Shown here: piece by piece, positions 1 through 7,567 of the stretch | Position numbering within the stretch: position 1 is the first letter of the stretch | Layout of the letters: every line of letters begins with the position of its first letter | NCBI GenBank assembly: GCA_031288885.1 | Contig: JAITQP010000303.1 | Location: 1 to 11,808 of the forward strand | DNA: 11,808 bases | Origin: Prevotellaceae bacterium | Lineage (GTDB): Bacteria; Bacteroidota; Bacteroidia; Bacteroidales; UBA932 | Direction of reading: 5' to 3' | The notes under the pieces: generated by a model | Told to the model about the DNA's origin: nothing | What the model saw: only the letters and a program-made list of their open reading frames with translations | Database searches by the model: none | Made by a program: the position numbers and the translations under genes

Positions 1-215
1 ACTGGACTCAAGACTGGAACAGCGATACTTTTTATTCTACATCGGGGACAACAAACCCTGTGAATACCGTTAGACCGGCAAACTCTTACCGAATAGTTCG
101 CGGCGCTGCTTATGGCTACGGTGAAATTACCCATCGCATTGCTTTCCGTTATGGTTTCCCCTACACTTCTACTCATAAGTACTTCGGTATACGTTTGGCC
201 TTGTCTGCACAGTAG
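1..215 (+). CDS. C-terminal fragment of a SUMF1/FGE-sulfatase-domain protein
   Basis: The reading frame with first full codon at position 3 is open to a TAG at 213-215 and gives 70 residues; the 5' end lies outside the window. The fragment shows the typical end of a formylglycine-generating-enzyme-like (SUMF1) domain: an early W-x-Q-D-W-N segment, an N-P turn, the R-I-V-R-G-A core strand (usually R-V-x-R-G-G), a following R-x-A-x-R segment, and the ending F-G-I-R-L-A-L (family G-F-R). Bacteroidota use this domain in many secreted or lipoprotein contexts, including gliding/T9SS proteins and sulfatase activation, so the substrate cannot be told from the tail alone. A strong terminator follows 66 bases after the stop, which supports this as the real gene end. 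No other reading frame here looks like a protein. Domain assignment is fairly sure, exact function unknown. Confidence 0.8.
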   Translation, partial: WTQDWNSDTFYSTSGTTNPVNTVRPANSYRIVRGAAYGYGEITHRIAFRYGFPYTSTHKYFGIRLALSAQ

Positions 216-281
216 TTTCTCCTGCCGCTATCTCCTATCCGCAAAAGGTGAGGGAGGTAAGTGCAACAAATACGCAACATT

Positions 282-311
282 AAGGGGCTATTTAGTTAGC
301 CCCTTTTGTTT
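282..311 (+). terminator. Rho-independent terminator of the SUMF1-domain gene
   Basis: A perfect 9-bp stem AAGGGGCTA / TAGCCCCTT (282-290 with 297-305) closes a 6-base loop, and a T-rich tail follows. It lies 66 bases after the upstream stop codon on the same strand. The A/T outer base pairs also give some activity in the other direction. Confidence 0.85.
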
Positions 312-355
312 TTCCCACCGGCAAGCAACGGTTGTTGTTTCGGGCTCGGGTTGCC

Positions 356-393
356 AAAAAAAAGTTCCGGCGAAGCTTTAGCTTCGCCGGAAC
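356..393 (-). terminator. Rho-independent terminator of groES-groEL
   Basis: A perfect 13-bp stem (364-376 with 381-393, core GTTCCGGCGAAGC) with a 4-base loop is followed, reading on the minus strand, by eight T residues (plus-strand A run 356-363). It lies about 30 bases past the groEL stop and points against the plus-strand terminator at 282-311, so the two convergent transcripts are each closed off. Confidence 0.9.
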
Positions 394-424
394 GCTCAAA
401 AACAACAAAACTATGAAAAAAGGG

Positions 425-2092
<1,668 letters not shown>

Positions 2093-2108
2093 TTAATCAG
2101 CGTATCGC

Positions 2109-2378
2109 TTAAACTACCGCCAAGATATCCGATTGGCGTAAGATAAGGTAATCTTTTCCGTCCACCGAGAGCTCGGTGCCGGCGTACTTGCCGTACAGCA
2201 CTTCGTCGCCTGCCTTTACCTCCATAGGCTCGTCTTTTTTACCGCTGCCTACGGCGATAACCTTGCCGCGCTGAGGTTTTTCCTTTGCCGTGTCGGGAAT
2301 GTACAGACCGCTTGCGGTCTTTTCTTCTGCATCCTTGGGCTCTACGAGCACCCTGTCCTGTAATGGTTTTACTGCCAT
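2109..2378 (-). CDS. groES: Co-chaperonin GroES (10 kDa subunit)
   Basis: Seven-subunit lid that caps GroEL and drives substrate release into the cage. The 89-residue protein has normal length. It begins with the family pattern [12 protein letters not shown], followed by the mobile loop around residues 18-34, with S-G-L-Y-I-P-D in place of the more common G-G-I-V-L; this contacts the GroEL apical domain. The later G-D-x-V-L-Y-G-K-Y and Y-L-I-L-R-x-S-D-I-L-A segments are also typical. It is the first gene of the groESL unit: a terminator at 2541-2577 separates it from secG upstream. No CIRCE (HrcA operator) inverted repeat is visible upstream, so the heat-shock control of this operon must use something else. 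Confidence 0.98.
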   Translation of the reverse strand: MAVKPLQDRVLVEPKDAEEKTASGLYIPDTAKEKPQRGKVIAVGSGKKDEPMEVKAGDEVLYGKYAGTELSVDGKDYLILRQSDILAVV

Positions 2379-2540
2379 AATGTTTTTAATGTTTAAAGGT
2401 TTGAACTTATGATATTTGCCGGCTGCAAAGGGTTGTGGTTGCCTTTACGGCCTGCTTTTTTTATCCGCAAGCATGTACATACATATTTTGTGCCACCGGT
2501 ATTTTTTGCCTTGCCGACCGACAAAATGTCAGCAGCTGAA

Positions 2541-2577
2541 AAAAAACGCCGCTTTTCTGTGATGAAAGCGGCGTTTT
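2541..2577 (-). terminator. Rho-independent terminator after secG
   Basis: A 13-bp stem AAAACGCCGCTTT / AAAGCGGCGTTTT (2543-2555 with 2565-2577) with a 9-base loop is followed on the minus strand by a run of T residues (plus-strand A run 2539-2546). It lies 16 bases past the secG stop and separates the envelope operon from groESL. The flanking T/A pairs make it usable in both directions. Confidence 0.88.
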
Positions 2578-2593
2578 GTTGCTGCACCCTGCG

Positions 2594-2896
2594 CTACTCG
2601 TTAAACGGTATGGCGCCCGGGTCTTGTGCGTTTTCTATTTGCCCTTTGATGGCCGAATCTTCTTCGCCGCCGCCAACGTGCATAAACATCGTTGCCGCCA
2701 AGCTCAGCGCCAGAATGGCGATGGCCAGCGTCCACGTTGATTTTTCCAGAAAATCGGCGGTGCGGCGTACGCCCATGGCGGGGGTGGGGGATGCAAAGTT
2801 GGCAGCCAGCCCGCCGCCCTTTGAGTTTTGCACAAGCACGGTAAGGATAAGCAAAATGCTTATTACCAGAATGAGAATTGAGATTACGTAGTACAT
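2594..2896 (-). CDS. secG: Preprotein translocase subunit SecG
   Basis: Small inner-membrane subunit of the SecYEG channel that helps SecA-driven export. The 100-residue protein has the expected layout: a first membrane helix at about residues 2-22, the conserved loop V-L-V-Q-N-S-K-G-G-G-L at about 20-30, a second helix at about 55-73, and a short acidic, polar C-terminal tail. The loop motif is diagnostic of SecG. It is the last gene of the activator-lptE-TPR-secG run, 44 bases after the TPR-like gene, with no promoter I can recognise in that gap and a terminator just downstream, so it is probably read from upstream. Length and topology are normal. Confidence 0.95.
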   Translation of the reverse strand: MYYVISILILVISILLILTVLVQNSKGGGLAANFASPTPAMGVRRTADFLEKSTWTLAIAILALSLAATMFMHVGGGEEDSAIKGQIENAQDPGAIPFNE

Positions 2897-2940
2897 AATA
2901 ATTTAAGAATTAAAATGAGAAATATCCTTACGATGATATT

Positions 2941-3600
2941 TTAAGCGCGTCGCGACTGAAAACGAGCTGCAAAGTAAGCTTTTTTTTCCGGATAAAGCAA
3001 ACTTAATTTTGAATATATTTTTGCTGCCTTATCCGGCAAGCCCTGCGCGAGGTATATTTCTGCCAGCGTTTCCGATACCATTTCGTGCTCCGCGTCCTCC
3101 TCTCCGGCGGGCTGCGCCAGATTGCTTTCGCTCACGTCGGGGCGAAGCGTTATGGCGGGCGGCGGGGCGGCCAGAAATATATCTATCAGCTGGTCGTGGT
3201 ACGCCGCGGCGCCCTGCCTGCCAAGCGCAGCGGGCTCCGGCGGTGTTTCCACCTCTTTTTCGCAAACCGTATCGGCGGGCATTACCTCAAAGCCGTCTTC
3301 GCTGGGGCTTGCCGCGGGGAAGTCCTGCCCCTGCGCGCCGGCCACCTTTACGCGCTTCAGGTAGTCCTGCAGGCGCTCGCGGCTGGTGGCGTAGAGCGAG
3401 GTGGAGAGCAGCTGCGCGCTAAAGGACGGGTGCCGCCGCTGCTTCATAGCCTTGAGCAGCAGCAGCTGTCCGCACGAAAACCATGGAAATGCTTCCACCA
3501 GCTGCTCCAGCTTTGCGAGCTGCTCAGCCGAAATTTCCGCCTCCGGACGTGCCATGGCAAGCATTTCAGGCGCTGTTATGCCGATTTTAGCGTATTTCAA
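2941..3600 (-). CDS. TPR-like protein of unknown function between lptE and secG
   Basis: A 219-residue soluble protein with no signal peptide or membrane helix. The C-terminal part (about residues 175-215) reads S-E-T-L-A-E-I-Y-L-A-Q-G with later A-x-x-I-Y-x-K-L-S-L-L-Y-P-E-K, which is the pattern of a single tetratricopeptide repeat. The N-terminal part has an L-V-E-A-F-P-W-F segment at about 33-40 that I recall from Bacteroidota proteins at this locus. The middle (about 95-165) is Pro/Ala/Glu-rich and probably disordered. The start is uncertain: the longest frame begins at a TTG (3598-3600), right after an in-frame TAA at 3604-3606; ATG codons at 3562-3564 and 3553-3555 are alternatives. 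I keep the TTG because the family N-terminus seems to include the residues before the first ATG. The function is unknown; its place suggests an envelope-related role, which is inference. Confidence 0.85.
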   Translation of the reverse strand: MKYAKIGITAPEMLAMARPEAEISAEQLAKLEQLVEAFPWFSCGQLLLLKAMKQRRHPSFSAQLLSTSLYATSRERLQDYLKRVKVAGAQGQDFPAASPSEDGFEVMPADTVCEKEVETPPEPAALGRQGAAAYHDQLIDIFLAAPPPAITLRPDVSESNLAQPAGEEDAEHEMVSETLAEIYLAQGLPDKAAKIYSKLSLLYPEKKAYFAARFQSRRA

Positions 3601-3645
3601 AACTTAAAAAACGTTATTAAAGTTGTAAGTCGTAATATTTTTGGC

Positions 3646-4155
3646 CTACCAGTTGGCTACCGCCGCGTTGAAAATGTCCTCCACCAGCTTTTTTACAATC
3701 GCCTCCACGAGCTCACCCTCCACGCTGGAGAGGTTTTGCTGGCTATCGTAGTCTTCGTACTGCGAAAATGACTTGTCGAAGCTTTGCGCCGGATCTTGTA
3801 CGTTTGTAAACTTTACGTGCACCGAAATGGTGAGGCGGTTTTGCGCCGCCACTTCGTTGGCCGTAATGGCCTGCGGCGTTACGGCGTAGCCCGTTATTTC
3901 GCCCTCAAAGGCGAGGTCGCCCGCGTCGTCCGTTTCCGACAGGCGCGTGCCGGTAAGGAACTTCATCTTGAGCGCCTCGGTAAAGGTGGAGCTAAGCGAG
4001 GGGTTTACTAACGGCGCCATGTTGGGGAAAAACTGCACGCTGAACGTTTTGCTCTCGGGCGAAATGGACGCGCCCGAAAACGAGTACTTGATGCTGCACG
4101 AGGCGAGCAGCGCAAGCGTTGGCACAAGCCACCGGTGTAGCTTACGAAGGCTCAT
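3646..4155 (-). CDS. lptE: LPS-assembly lipoprotein LptE
   Basis: Outer-membrane lipoprotein that plugs LptD and helps place lipopolysaccharide in the outer leaflet. The 169-residue protein starts with a positively charged n-region (R-K-x-x-R), a hydrophobic stretch and the lipobox L-A-S-C with the modified cysteine at residue 20. The next residues, I-K-Y-S-F-S-G-A-S-I, and the following F-x-V-x-F-F-P-N-x-A-P-L-V-N-P-S-L segment are typical of the Bacteroidota LptE family. Downstream A-x-N-R-L-T-I-S-V-x-V-x-F and F-S-x-Y-x-D-Y-D segments also fit. It sits 48 bases after the sigma-54-type activator gene and 45 bases before the TPR-like gene, all on the same strand, an arrangement I recall as common in Bacteroidales. 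The ATG at 4153-4155 gives the proper signal peptide. Confidence 0.92.
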   Translation of the reverse strand: MSLRKLHRWLVPTLALLASCSIKYSFSGASISPESKTFSVQFFPNMAPLVNPSLSSTFTEALKMKFLTGTRLSETDDAGDLAFEGEITGYAVTPQAITANEVAAQNRLTISVHVKFTNVQDPAQSFDKSFSQYEDYDSQQNLSSVEGELVEAIVKKLVEDIFNAAVANW

Positions 4156-4203
4156 TTTTTTGCAATTTTAAATTTCAATAGCTTACGGTGTAGCCTTCGC
4201 CGG

Positions 4204-5442
4204 CTACCCCAAGCTGTAGTCTTTAATTTTTCGGTAGAGCGTGCGCTCCGATATGCCCAGCTCCTGCGCCGCCGGTTTTCGCTTCCCGTGGTGCTTTTCG
4301 AGCGCCTTGCGCATGAGCTCCTTTTCCTTTTCGTTGAGCAGGAGCGATTCGTCGCCCACCTCGCTGGCGTCGAGCACCTGCTCGCTGTCGTCGTCCTGCA
4401 CCTTTTTTACGCCGTGCGGGATGGTTATCGCCGCCGAGGGGACGGCCAGCGCAACGTCGGAGTAGCTTACGCCCTCGGGGGGCACGCCCACCACGCGCGC
4501 TTCGCCCTGCATGAGCGCGTTGACCAGCTTTTTGAGCTCGTTGACGTCATTTTTTACGTCAAACAAAAACTTGTACAGGATTTCGCGCTCCGACGAAAAG
4601 TCGGCAGCCGCGCCGGCGCCTGCCGAAGCTTTTTCGCGCTTGTAGACCACCGGCAGCAGGCTGGCCTCGGGCAGGTAGAGGCGCAGCGTGTCGGCCGCTA
4701 TTTGCCGCTCCGATTCTATGATGGAAATTTGCTCGGTAATGTTTTTTAGCTGGCGAATGTTGCCCGGCCAAGGGTAGCCTTCGAGCGTAGCCCGCGCCTC
4801 GGGCGTGAGCTGCACCGCCGGCATTTTGTACTTTTCGGCAAAATCTGCCGCAAACTTGCGAAACAGCAGCGCGATGTCGTCCTTCCGTTCGCGCAGCGGC
4901 GGCACGCTGATGGGCACCGTGTTGAGGCGGTAGTACAGGTCTTCGCGGAACTTTCCGTTTTGTATGGCCTGCGGGAGGTTGATGTTGGTGGCGGCAATTA
5001 CGCGGACGTTGGTTTTTTGCGTTTTTGCCGAGCCCACCCTCAAAAATTCGCCCGTTTCGAGCACGCGCAGCAGGCGCACCTGCGTAAACAGCGGCAGCTC
5101 TGCCACTTCGTCCAGAAACAGCGTGCCGCCGTTGGCCGCCTCAAAGTAGCCCTTGCGCGCGTCGTAGGCGCCCGTAAACGAGCCTTTTTCGTGCCCAAAC
5201 AGCTCGGAGTCAACCGTGCCCTCGGGGATTGCGCCGCAGTTGACGGCAAAGTAGGCGCCATGCTTGCGCACGCTGTTCTGGTGGATAACCTGCGGAAAGA
5301 CCTCCTTGCCCACGCCGCTCTCGCCGGTAATCAGCACCGACATGTCGGTGGGAGCTACCTGCAAGGCGATATCCAGCGCACGGAGCAGGCTCGGTGTGTT
5401 GCCGATAATCCCAAAGCGCAGCTTTACTTGCTGAATATCCAT
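4204..5442 (-). CDS. Sigma-54-type AAA+ transcriptional activator, Fis-type HTH
   Basis: An enhancer-binding activator that would use ATP to remodel RNA polymerase-sigma-54. The AAA+ domain fills about residues 8-260: Walker A G-E-S-G-V-G-K-E at 40-47, the sigma-54 contact loop G-S-F-T-G-A at 87-92 (consensus GAFTGA), Walker B G-G-T-L-F-L-D-E at 105-112, L-Y-Y-R-L at 169-173, and the sensor-II stretch W-P-G-N-I-R-Q-L at 225-232. A long linker (about 265-370) leads to a Fis-type helix-turn-helix in the last 35 residues (A-A-Q-E-L-G-I-S-E-R-T-L-Y-R-K). There is no N-terminal receiver or sensing domain, so activity may be set by expression or an unknown partner. It is the first gene of the run to lptE and secG, with its own promoter at 5487-5519. 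A short GC-rich inverted repeat (4190-4207) overlaps its stop codon. The target genes are unknown. Confidence 0.93.
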   Translation of the reverse strand: MDIQQVKLRFGIIGNTPSLLRALDIALQVAPTDMSVLITGESGVGKEVFPQVIHQNSVRKHGAYFAVNCGAIPEGTVDSELFGHEKGSFTGAYDARKGYFEAANGGTLFLDEVAELPLFTQVRLLRVLETGEFLRVGSAKTQKTNVRVIAATNINLPQAIQNGKFREDLYYRLNTVPISVPPLRERKDDIALLFRKFAADFAEKYKMPAVQLTPEARATLEGYPWPGNIRQLKNITEQISIIESERQIAADTLRLYLPEASLLPVVYKREKASAGAGAAADFSSEREILYKFLFDVKNDVNELKKLVNALMQGEARVVGVPPEGVSYSDVALAVPSAAITIPHGVKKVQDDDSEQVLDASEVGDESLLLNEKEKELMRKALEKHHGKRKPAAQELGISERTLYRKIKDYSLG

Positions 5443-5461
5443 AGCTCACAAAATTTTGATG

Positions 5462-5491
5462 CTGATAAAAACCTGACAAAACCTGACAAAA
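5462..5491. repeat. Three 10-bp direct repeats at the activator promoter
   Basis: CCTGACAAAA occurs twice without spacing (5472-5481 and 5482-5491), and a degenerate third copy, CTGATAAAAA, precedes them at 5462-5471. The 10-bp period puts the copies on the same face of the helix. The last copy overlaps the -7 element at 5487-5494 and the others lie in the early leader, a place where a bound protein would block transcription. Operator function is inference. Confidence 0.6.
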
Positions 5492-5519
5492 TTACATATT
5501 TTTTGTGTCACGCGGCAAT
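5487..5519 (-). promoter_or_regulatory. Bacteroidota-type promoter of the sigma-54-type activator gene
   Basis: On the minus strand TAATTTTG (5487-5494) matches the Bacteroidota -7 consensus TAnnTTTG exactly. An ATTG (5516-5519), close to the -33 TTTG element, lies 21 bases upstream. The expected start of transcription is near 5480, leaving a leader of roughly 38 bases before the ATG at 5442. Confidence 0.6.
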
Positions 5520-5537
5520 TTGCTCTGTTATTTTTTA

Positions 5538-5900
5538 CTATTTCTTCAACTTTCTTCTCAGCCGCAGGCTATTTCCCACCACGCTGATGCTGCTCAGCGC
5601 CATTGCGCCTCCGGCAACCATGGGGTTGAGCAAAAAACCGTTAACGGGGTAGAGCAATCCGGCGGCTTCGGGGCCGGTTTTTTCCTCCGTCAGCAGGTCG
5701 TAACCTTTTGCCTGCACCGCTTTGCGGATTTGGGACAGCGACACGCTTTCGGGCTGATAGCCGATGGTAGCGCTCGCCGACGCAAGGTTTACCGCAACGC
5801 TCGTCACGCCGCGCACGCTACGTATGGCCTCCTCCACCGCCCTGACGCACGCCGCGCAGTGCAGGTGAAGAACGGGAAAAGTTTGCTGACGGGTACCCAT
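5538..5900 (-). CDS. Mini-CopA: HMA copper-binding domain joined to last helix of a P1B-ATPase
   Basis: The 120-residue protein has two parts that both resemble a copper-exporting P1B-type ATPase (CopA), but the central 500 or more residues are absent. Residues 8-70 form a heavy-metal-associated domain with the metal ligands in H-C-A-A-C (Cys15, Cys18) and the expected V-x-x-V-x-V-N-L-A and G-Y-x-L-L ends. From about residue 79 the sequence [10 protein letters not shown] followed by [15 protein letters not shown] matches the last membrane helix of CopA, keeping the Met100/Ser104 pair that helps form the membrane copper site, then a basic tail. The D-K-T-G-T phosphorylation site, the C-P-C helix and the ATP domain are missing, so it cannot pump. 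It may be an in-frame deletion remnant or a membrane-anchored copper chaperone. It lies 32 bases after the AAA-ATPase gene on the same strand. No clear terminator follows. Confidence 0.85.
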   Translation of the reverse strand: MGTRQQTFPVLHLHCAACVRAVEEAIRSVRGVTSVAVNLASASATIGYQPESVSLSQIRKAVQAKGYDLLTEEKTGPEAAGLLYPVNGFLLNPMVAGGAMALSSISVVGNSLRLRRKLKK

Positions 5901-5932
5901 GCGTGAAGTTCTAAATTTTTAACCCTCAATCC

Positions 5933-7498
5933 TCAGCTTCCCACCACCCAGCGGCTAAGCCCGCGCTCCGTTGCGCTGAACTCCGCGCCAACTTTTACTA
6001 TTTTCTTGCCGCTGGCGGCGTAGGGGATTAGGTAGCCTTTGTCGTCTATTTGCTTCAGGGCGTCTTCGGCGGTGGCGCTTTCGGAGAGCTTAAACTCAAA
6101 GACAAACACCGAGTTGTCCGTAACCACCACCGCATCGGCGCGACCGGCGGCGCTCCGCTGCTCCGCCTCGATAAACTGCCCCATCAGCCGGAACAGGAGA
6201 AAGAAAACCGTTTGGTAGTGCTTTTCCTCCTTGCTGTTGAGCTCGTAGGGTATCCCCGCAAAAAAGGCGCGCAGGCGGGTCATAAAGCCGTCAACGTTGC
6301 CCGCAAGCAAGTCCTCAATGAAGTACTCCACGTAAAATTCTCCCAAAATATCCTTTTTGGGCATGTAAACGGGCAGCAGCTCCCTAAAAAAACCGTACTT
6401 CACCTCCTCATTTGGAAAACACAAGGTGTAGGAGTTGAAGCGCTCGTTGTACGATTTTATCGTCAGGTAGCCGCTCTGGTACAGGATTGGCACGGGGTTG
6501 CTGTACTCAACGCGGTAGTCGGCAATGGAGTCTGCCGGAATTTTCACCTCATCCTCCAAGCTTTCGATGTCAAAATCAACTTTTTTGAGCATCTTGACAA
6601 GGAACGTCGGCGTGCCGGTAGCAAACCAGTGGTTGCCGAAATCTTTTTTGGATAGCGCATTCAGCAGGCTAAACGGGTTGTACATGCCCTCGCTTTCCTT
6701 GGCAAAGTGGTAGCCGTCGTAGCGCCTTTTCAGCTCGGCAAGCGCCGCCTCGTAGGTTAGCTTTCGTTTTTCGGCAAGGCTTTTTATTTCCGGCTGAAAG
6801 CTGCTCACCAGCTCCGACTCCGAAATGCCGCAGACGCCGGCGTAGCTTTCATCAAAGCTAATATCCATCAGGTGGTTCAAATCGCTAAAAACGCTTACCT
6901 TTGAGAACTTGGTAACGCCGGTGAGCATTACGAAGCGCAGGTAAGGGTCGGCGCTTTTCAGGGTGCCGTAAAAACCTTTGAGGACGTCGCGCACCTTTTC
7001 GTTTACGTTCAGGTTGTCCATCGTGCCGAGCAAGGGTTTGTCGTATTCGTCCACCAAAACAACCACCCTGCAACCGGTTTGCTCGTATGCCCTGCGTATT
7101 AGCCCCATAAAGCGGGACGCGTGGGTGGTTTCTTTTTCAGATTTCCCCCACCTGTCTTCTAAATAGTTTAAATTTGTATCCAGCGCGCTGTAGATAGAAT
7201 CGGCGTTGATGTAGGCCTCCACGTTCAAATCGAGGTGAAAAACCGGATACTCTACCCAGTCTTTTTCCAGCTCGGCAACCGCCAAGCCTTCAAAAAGCTC
7301 CTTTTTGCCGAGAAAGTACGCCTTGAGCGTGGAGAGGAAGAGGCTTTTGCCAAACCGGCGGGGGCGACCGAGAAAGTACGGCTTTCCCATGCTTGCCAAG
7401 CGGTAGAGGTAGGCTGTTTTGTCCACGTACAGGTAGCCGCTTGCACGCAAATCTTCAAAATCCTGTATGCCGATGGGCAATTTTCTAAGAGGTTCCAT
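5933..7498 (-). CDS. AAA-ATPase-like protein with C-terminal PD-(D/E)XK nuclease-like domain
   Basis: This 521-residue protein belongs to the AAA-ATPase-like (PF09820) plus PD-(D/E)XK superfamily 9 (PF08011) family, which occurs in many copies in Bacteroidota and has no settled role. The N-terminus L-P-I-G-I-Q-D-F-E-D-L-R is the family signature. Walker A G-R-P-R-R-F-G-K-S is at 44-52 and Walker B V-V-V-L-V-D-E-Y-D-K-P-L at 145-156. The nuclease-like core near the C-terminus shows G-R-A-D (Asp455), E-F-K (Glu468, Lys470) and a later Q-I-x-x-K-G-Y, so the catalytic residues look intact. I chose the ATG at 7496-7498 because a perfect -7 element lies just upstream (7524-7531), inside the extra 23 residues of the longest frame, and because family homology begins at M-E-P-L-R-K-L. 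The gene is divergent from the MFS gene and may be co-transcribed with the mini-CopA gene. Confidence 0.9.
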   Translation of the reverse strand: MEPLRKLPIGIQDFEDLRASGYLYVDKTAYLYRLASMGKPYFLGRPRRFGKSLFLSTLKAYFLGKKELFEGLAVAELEKDWVEYPVFHLDLNVEAYINADSIYSALDTNLNYLEDRWGKSEKETTHASRFMGLIRRAYEQTGCRVVVLVDEYDKPLLGTMDNLNVNEKVRDVLKGFYGTLKSADPYLRFVMLTGVTKFSKVSVFSDLNHLMDISFDESYAGVCGISESELVSSFQPEIKSLAEKRKLTYEAALAELKRRYDGYHFAKESEGMYNPFSLLNALSKKDFGNHWFATGTPTFLVKMLKKVDFDIESLEDEVKIPADSIADYRVEYSNPVPILYQSGYLTIKSYNERFNSYTLCFPNEEVKYGFFRELLPVYMPKKDILGEFYVEYFIEDLLAGNVDGFMTRLRAFFAGIPYELNSKEEKHYQTVFFLLFRLMGQFIEAEQRSAAGRADAVVVTDNSVFVFEFKLSESATAEDALKQIDDKGYLIPYAASGKKIVKVGAEFSATERGLSRWVVGS

Positions 7499-7523
7499 AA
7501 TTTTTGCTGTTGAAGATGAAGTA

Positions 7524-7554
7524 CAAATGTAGCTATAAGAAGTGAAAATTGAAA
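7524..7554 (-). promoter_or_regulatory. Bacteroidota-type promoter of the AAA-ATPase gene
   Basis: On the minus strand TACATTTG (7524-7531) matches the -7 consensus TAnnTTTG exactly, with TTTC (7551-7554) 19 bases upstream in place of the -33 TTTG. Transcription would begin near 7517, about 19 bases before the ATG at 7498, and downstream of the ATG of the longest frame at 7567. This decides the start in favour of 7498. Confidence 0.62.
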
Positions 7555-7567
7555 GGGGATGCCACAA

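Noticed and set aside
2393..2587. A 64-codon minus-strand frame between secG and groES
   Set aside because: It runs through the secG terminator hairpin and ends 14 bases before groES; composition is not protein-like and no start signal supports it.
2379..2593. A CIRCE heat-shock operator upstream of groES
   Set aside because: I looked for TTAGCACTC-N9-GAGTGCTAA or close variants and saw none; only an 8-bp palindrome ATGTACAT at 2473-2480 is present.
3009..3771. Plus-strand frames opposite the TPR-like gene and lptE
   Set aside because: Arg/Pro/Ala-rich shadows of minus-strand genes that have clear family features.
7308..7380. A 13-bp direct repeat ccgagaaagtacg occurring at 7308-7320 and 7368-7380
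   Set aside because: Both copies lie within the AAA-ATPase gene, 60 bases apart and in frame, and encode the repeated residues Y-F-L-G at 41-44 and 61-64; coincidence of coding is enough.
7499..7567. N-terminal extension of the AAA-ATPase gene to an ATG at 7567
   Set aside because: The extra 23 residues do not resemble the family and contain the perfect -7 promoter element at 7524-7531, so the start would precede the transcript.
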